Positions 60,119-64,000 of a stretch of DNA of 64,000 nucleotides are shown here, in pieces. The position numbers and the translations under genes were made by a program. The first letter of the stretch is position 1. Each line of letters opens with the position of its first letter. The stretch is from Robiginitomaculum_A sp036478535 (lineage in GTDB: Bacteria; Pseudomonadota; Alphaproteobacteria; Caulobacterales; Maricaulaceae), in contig OZ245059.1 in NCBI GenBank assembly GCA_965224735.1, positions 744,001 through 808,000 on the forward strand, given 5' to 3'. Below the pieces are notes generated by a model. It worked only from the letters and a program-made list of their open reading frames with translations. It was not told the origin of the DNA and ran no database searches.

Positions 60119-61693
60119 TTAAGCGCTTACCACCAACATGCCGCGGATCATGAAAAAAATAGCCGCAGAGAGTAGACCTGCTACAGGTACGGTGAATATC
60201 CAGGCGGCAACAATTTTGAGAAGCATTGAGCGCTCGACCAATTGAGCCTTAAACGCTTTTTTTACCCGGCGGCGCTCCCACCATGTGATTTCTTCGGCAC
60301 GAGCTTGGCGTTTCATATTGGAGAGAATAACCTTCTTTTGAGACAGGGAAGCGTGGTTGAATTTTTCGATAAAGGCATCAATGGTTTCTTCGTCTTTTTC
60401 TTCCATTTCACGCATATGGCGGCGAATTTTATCGATTTTTTGATTGTAATTAGTGTGTAGGTGCTCGCGCAGAAAACCAACGCCAAAAATTCCACCAACC
60501 GCAATGTGGGTCGAGCTTACGGGCAGGCCAAATTGGGAAGCAATAATCACGGTAATAGCCGCAGAGAGGGCGACGCAAAAAGCCCGCACTTTATCAAGCT
60601 CGGTGATTTCATTGCCAACGGTTTTAATCAATTTTGGCCCATAAAGCGCGAGGCCAAAAGCAATGCCAAGCGCGCCGATCAGCATAACCCAAATCGGAAT
60701 GGACGCTTTGCCATGGGCTATGCCGTGAACAACGGCGTCATTAATGGCAGCGAGCGGGCCGACCGCATTGGCGACATCATTAGCGCCGTGGGCGAAACTT
60801 AAAAATGCTGCGCCAACGATTAGAGGAAGTGTGAAAAGAGAATCAATGTCTTTGATGTTTTCTGCGCGTTGATGAATCCGAATGCGGACTAATAAATAAA
60901 CGATTATACCCGCAACAAGCCCTATACCCCCAGCTTCAGGGAAAGAAAATTTATGAATATGCTTTAGGCCTTTTAGAGTGAGGTAGCTCACAAATACCAG
61001 AGCCATAATCGCCATAAGGATGGGGACAACTGTTATGGCCGCTTTCTTCTTGTCGGTTCGCTCCAAAATAGCGCGCCTGATTATCAGCAAAAATGCCGCA
61101 GCAATTACTCCGCCAAGGGCAGGGGATATGACCCAGGAGGCTATAATTTTTTGCATGACGCCCCAATCAGCAATGCCCCAGCCGCCTGCGGCTATGCCTG
61201 CGCCTAAAACGCCGCCAACTATCGAATGGGTGGTAGAAACGGGCGCGCCACTATAGGTCGCGATATTGAGCCAAATGGCAGCAGAGAGCAAAGCGGCTGT
61301 CATCACCCAAATAAAGGTGGCCGTGTCCGCAATCATCTGCGGGTCAATAATACCTTTTTTAATAGTTTCGACCACATTACCACCAGCGATAAGCGCGCCG
61401 CTGGCCTCAAAAACTACGGCGATGAATATAGCCCCCGTTAGGGTCATCGCCCCCGCGCCAACTGCAGGGCCTACATTATTGGCCACGTCATTGGCACCAA
61501 TATTAAGCGCCATATAGCCGCCAATAATGGCTGCAATAATTAAAAGTTTTGAATTAATGCCTGTGCCTGCTGGATTGGCTGAAATGAAAAAATAAATTGC
61601 AATAAGAAAAACGATTGCGAGGAGTAGCCGCCCTATATCCATGGCGTTAATACTAATAAGTTTCCCGCTAGGGTTTTTGGCTAGTTTTCGCAT
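60119..61693 (-). CDS. pitA: Low-affinity inorganic phosphate transporter (PiT family)
   Basis: About 524 residues from ATG 61693. Both inverted halves carry the PiT signature: NIGANDVANNVGPAVGAGAM near the N-terminus and FAHGANDVANAVGPLAAIN in the second half. Around twelve membrane helices, and a charged cytosolic loop (MREMEEKDEETIDAFIEKFN) between the last ones. It moves metal-phosphate with protons. The upstream GGGGGGT may serve as ribosome site. The frame could begin at 61723 but lacks support there. Confidence 0.93.
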   Translation of the reverse strand: MRKLAKNPSGKLISINAMDIGRLLLAIVFLIAIYFFISANPAGTGINSKLLIIAAIIGGYMALNIGANDVANNVGPAVGAGAMTLTGAIFIAVVFEASGALIAGGNVVETIKKGIIDPQMIADTATFIWVMTAALLSAAIWLNIATYSGAPVSTTHSIVGGVLGAGIAAGGWGIADWGVMQKIIASWVISPALGGVIAAAFLLIIRRAILERTDKKKAAITVVPILMAIMALVFVSYLTLKGLKHIHKFSFPEAGGIGLVAGIIVYLLVRIRIHQRAENIKDIDSLFTLPLIVGAAFLSFAHGANDVANAVGPLAAINDAVVHGIAHGKASIPIWVMLIGALGIAFGLALYGPKLIKTVGNEITELDKVRAFCVALSAAITVIIASQFGLPVSSTHIAVGGIFGVGFLREHLHTNYNQKIDKIRRHMREMEEKDEETIDAFIEKFNHASLSQKKVILSNMKRQARAEEITWWERRRVKKAFKAQLVERSMLLKIVAAWIFTVPVAGLLSAAIFFMIRGMLVVSA

Positions 61694-61884
61694 AGCTACC
61701 CCCCCCCATGCAATATGTGTCAATCTAGATTGGCTCTCTCAAGGGCTTGTCACATTTATTTTATAAAGATGCAAAGAAAAATTCATGTGAATTCATAAAT
61801 ATTTTGCCGTATGCTTTCTGGGGATTAAATTATAATTTTATTGGCGAATCCTTCAAAAAATCTGTAAAAACCCTAATACTCTTG

Positions 61885-61913
61885 TTGACGTATCTAATTC
61901 TCGGAACTATGAT
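61885..61913 (+). promoter_or_regulatory. Promoter of the str operon (rpsL-rpsG-fusA)
   Basis: TTGACG at 61885-61890, a 17-base spacer and TATGAT at 61908-61913. The leader to rpsL is about 220 bases. The spacer holds TCTCGGAAC, whose inverted copy GTTCCGAGA lies at 61949-61957, so a regulator site is possible. No coding frame in 61694-62138 is convincing. Confidence 0.75.
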
Positions 61914-62138
61914 GCGCGCTCACTGGGAAACTGACCGTCGGTTCTTAAGTTCCGAGACCCTTTTTCTGGTGAGAATAGTAGAGATTTTTGCTCTAAATTT
62001 CGAGATAGCTTTCGGAAGGCGGGGCGTTATTGCGTGAAAAGCGTGCTTTTATAGCGGTTTTTTGCGTTTTTGTGCAGGAAACTTTGTGCAGGAAGCAAGG
62101 GGCTTACCTGCGTGAAAACAATATATGAAGGGGGCTTT

Positions 62139-62510
62139 ATGCCAACCGTATCGCAACTTATCCGGAAGCCGCGGAAGCCAAAAATCAAGCGGAACAAAGT
62201 TCCAGCCATGGAGGCGTGTCCACAAAAACGCGGTGTTTGTACGCGCGTTTATACAACAACGCCGAAAAAGCCAAACTCGGCTTTGCGTAAAGTTGCTAAA
62301 GTGCGTCTGACTAATGGTTTTGAGGTTGTGAGTTATATTCCAGGCGAGGGTCATAATCTGCAAGAGCATAGTGTTGTTCTTATTCGCGGTGGCCGGGTAA
62401 AAGACTTGCCAGGTGTTCGTTATCACGTTCTTCGCGGTGTCCTTGATACGCAAGGTGTTAAAGACCGTAAGCAACGTCGTTCCAAATATGGCGCTAAGCG
62501 TCCTAAGTAA
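62139..62510 (+). CDS. rpsL: 30S ribosomal protein S12
   Basis: 123 residues from ATG 62139 (AAGGGGG upstream): PTVSQLIRKPRKPKIKRNKV, RGVCTRVYTTTPKKPNSALR, KVRLTNGFEVVSYIPGEGHN, and GGRVKDLPGVRYHVLRGVLD. It takes part in decoding at the A site; Lys residues in TTPKKPNS and PGVRYH flank the known streptomycin-resistance positions and look wild type. First gene of the str operon. Confidence 0.98.
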   Translation: MPTVSQLIRKPRKPKIKRNKVPAMEACPQKRGVCTRVYTTTPKKPNSALRKVAKVRLTNGFEVVSYIPGEGHNLQEHSVVLIRGGRVKDLPGVRYHVLRGVLDTQGVKDRKQRRSKYGAKRPK

Positions 62511-62532
62511 GCTCAGATTAAGGTAATATATT

Positions 62533-63003
62533 ATGTCACGTCGTCATCGCGCTGAGAAACGAGAGATTCTTCCAGATCCAAAATTTGGAGATCTTGTTCT
62601 TTCTAAATTCATGAATGCTATCATGCTTGATGGTAAAAAATCCGCAGCTGAGCAAATCGTTTATGGTGCTTTGGATATTGTCGAGAATAAAGCGAAAGCA
62701 GAGCCTATGCGTATGTTTCACGATGCGCTTGAAAATATCAAGCCCTCTGTCGAGGTGCGCTCCCGCCGAGTTGGCGGCGCTACTTATCAGGTGCCTGTCG
62801 AGGTTCGCCATGAGCGCAAACAAGCTCTGGCAATTCGCTGGCTTGTAAGCGCGTCGCGCTCTCGCAATGAAAATACAATGCGTGAACGTCTGGCAGGTGA
62901 ATTGATGGATGCTGCTAACAATCGCGGCAGTGCGGTTAAGAAGCGTGAAGACACACACAAAATGGCCGAAGCTAACCGTGCGTTTGCGCATTACCGCTGG
63001 TAG
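62533..63003 (+). CDS. rpsG: 30S ribosomal protein S7
   Basis: 156 residues: MSRRHRAEKREILPDPKFGD, LMNAIMLDGKKSAAEQIVYG-like middle, and the RNA-binding SRRVGGATYQVPVEVRHERK. It nucleates assembly of the 30S head and contacts E-site tRNA. Between rpsL and fusA, standard order. Confidence 0.98.
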   Translation: MSRRHRAEKREILPDPKFGDLVLSKFMNAIMLDGKKSAAEQIVYGALDIVENKAKAEPMRMFHDALENIKPSVEVRSRRVGGATYQVPVEVRHERKQALAIRWLVSASRSRNENTMRERLAGELMDAANNRGSAVKKREDTHKMAEANRAFAHYRW

Positions 63004-63017
63004 GGACAGAGAAGACT

Positions 63018-64000
63018 ATGTCATCACGTACACATAAAATTGAAGATTATCGTAATTTTGGTATCATGGCGCATATCGATGCGGGTAAAACCACATGTAC
63101 GGAGCGCATTCTTTATTATACTGGTAAAAACCATAAAATTTCCGAAGTGCATGACGGTGCTGCGACGATGGATTGGATGGAGCAGGAGCAAGAGCGAGGT
63201 ATTACAATTACCTCTGCTGCGACGACCTGTTTTTGGCACGGAAAACGTCTAAATATTATTGATACACCAGGGCACGTTGACTTCACGATTGAAGTTGAGC
63301 GTTCTTTGCGTGTCTTGGACGGCGCGGTTGCGCTTTTAGATGCCAATGCAGGTGTTGAACCGCAAACGGAAACCGTTTGGCGTCAGGCTGATAAATATAA
63401 CGTGCCCAGGATGATCTTTGTCAACAAGATGGATAAGCTTGGTGCTGATTTTTACGCTTCATTGGATAGTGTGGCCAAGCGTCTTGGCGCGCCTGCACTT
63501 GCGATGCAGCTTCCGATCGGTGCTGAAAACGAATTTAAAGGCATGGTTGATTTGATCGAAATGCATGCATATATTTGGGCCGATGATGCCGAGCTTGGCG
63601 CGAAATTTGATACGGTTGATATTCCAGCCGATTTGGCTGATAAGGCGGCGGAGTATCGCGAAAAACTCGTGGAAATGGTTGCTGAGCTTGATGATGACGT
63701 GATGATGGCTTATCTTGAGGGCGTAGCCGTTGATAATGACACTTTAAAGCGTCTTATCCGCAAGGGTACGATTGAAAACAAGCTTGTACCTGTGTTCTGC
63801 GGCACCGCATTTAAGAACAAGGGTGTTCAGCCTCTTCTCGACGCTGTTGTTGATTATTTGCCAAACCCGACGGAAATTCCTGCGATTAAGGGCATTGATG
63901 TTAAAACTGGCGAAGACACAACTCGCCCAGCGTCTGATGAAGAGCCGCTTTCATTGCTCGCCTTTAAAATTATGAACGACAAATTCGTTGGCACATTGAC
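63018..64000 (+). CDS. fusA: Elongation factor G, N-terminal part (runs past the window)
   Basis: Starts 14 bases after rpsG and stays open to the edge (about 327 codons). GTPase motifs: G1 AHIDAGKTT, G2 RGITITSAA, G3 DTPGHVDF and G4 NKMD. The sequence MDWMEQEQERGITIT is typical of translocase EF-G rather than of tetracycline-resistance paralogues. It drives tRNA-mRNA translocation. Last part of the str operon visible here. Confidence 0.98.
   Translation, partial: MSSRTHKIEDYRNFGIMAHIDAGKTTCTERILYYTGKNHKISEVHDGAATMDWMEQEQERGITITSAATTCFWHGKRLNIIDTPGHVDFTIEVERSLRVLDGAVALLDANAGVEPQTETVWRQADKYNVPRMIFVNKMDKLGADFYASLDSVAKRLGAPALAMQLPIGAENEFKGMVDLIEMHAYIWADDAELGAKFDTVDIPADLADKAAEYREKLVEMVAELDDDVMMAYLEGVAVDNDTLKRLIRKGTIENKLVPVFCGTAFKNKGVQPLLDAVVDYLPNPTEIPAIKGIDVKTGEDTTRPASDEEPLSLLAFKIMNDKFVGTL

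Noticed and set aside
61747..62037. 96-codon plus-strand frame before rpsL
   Set aside because: It has no ATG start with a ribosome site and it covers the str-operon promoter.

Overview
The window is chromosomal DNA of an alphaproteobacterium. The support is the gene families present: DUF1489, DUF2336, DUF4167 next to prmC, a clpS-clpA pair, an hpf-ptsN operon, and above all an SpmX-like polarity protein. SpmX is known from stalked and budding relatives of Caulobacter, so a Caulobacterales/hyphomonad-type host of moderate GC is the best guess. This is inferred from protein families, not from a marker-gene tree.

Layout. (1) 1-28.7 kb is ordinary core genome: an SDR fragment, pyrF, a peptidyl-prolyl isomerase, an HNH protein, ppx/gppA, ptsN, hpf, mgtE, spmX, panC, a D,D-carboxypeptidase, clpS-clpA, prfA-prmC, a lipid-linked glycosylation group (a GT2 enzyme, two GT-C membrane enzymes and a GtrA-methyltransferase fusion), msrA, murI, a tRNA-Leu(CAA), nadK and a DUF2336 gene. 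(2) 28.7-56.7 kb is an accessory region with about a dozen mobile elements: IS5, three IS3 types, IS481, IS110/IS1111, IS200, IS1595, a MITE and a Mu-like prophage scrap. (3) 57-64 kb returns to core genes: a POT peptide transporter, a DUF937 protein, pitA and the start of the str operon (rpsL, rpsG, fusA).

The accessory region holds one coherent metabolic unit (33.9-42.9 kb): an RpiR regulator facing an operon of an N-formylglutamate-amidohydrolase-family enzyme, a three-gene TRAP transporter, a glutamine-synthetase-like gamma-glutamyl ligase, an aldehyde dehydrogenase and an iron-type alcohol dehydrogenase. Together these suggest uptake and gamma-glutamylation of an amino alcohol, two oxidations, and release of glutamate plus an amino acid. 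The last gene carries a one-base frameshift.

The rest of the accessory region is a graveyard of effector or toxin-like modules broken by insertions. A HExxH (zincin-type) gene is cut by an IS3 copy with a GGT duplication, and removing the insert restores one frame of about 279 codons. A small lipoprotein that looks like an immunity protein is cut by an IS1111-type element, and removing that insert also restores one frame. The long non-coding end of this element contains a 9-base match to the flanking target, as expected of a bridge-RNA guide. An Rhs tip fragment and an IS200 copy with a 29-bp hairpin over its start codon follow.
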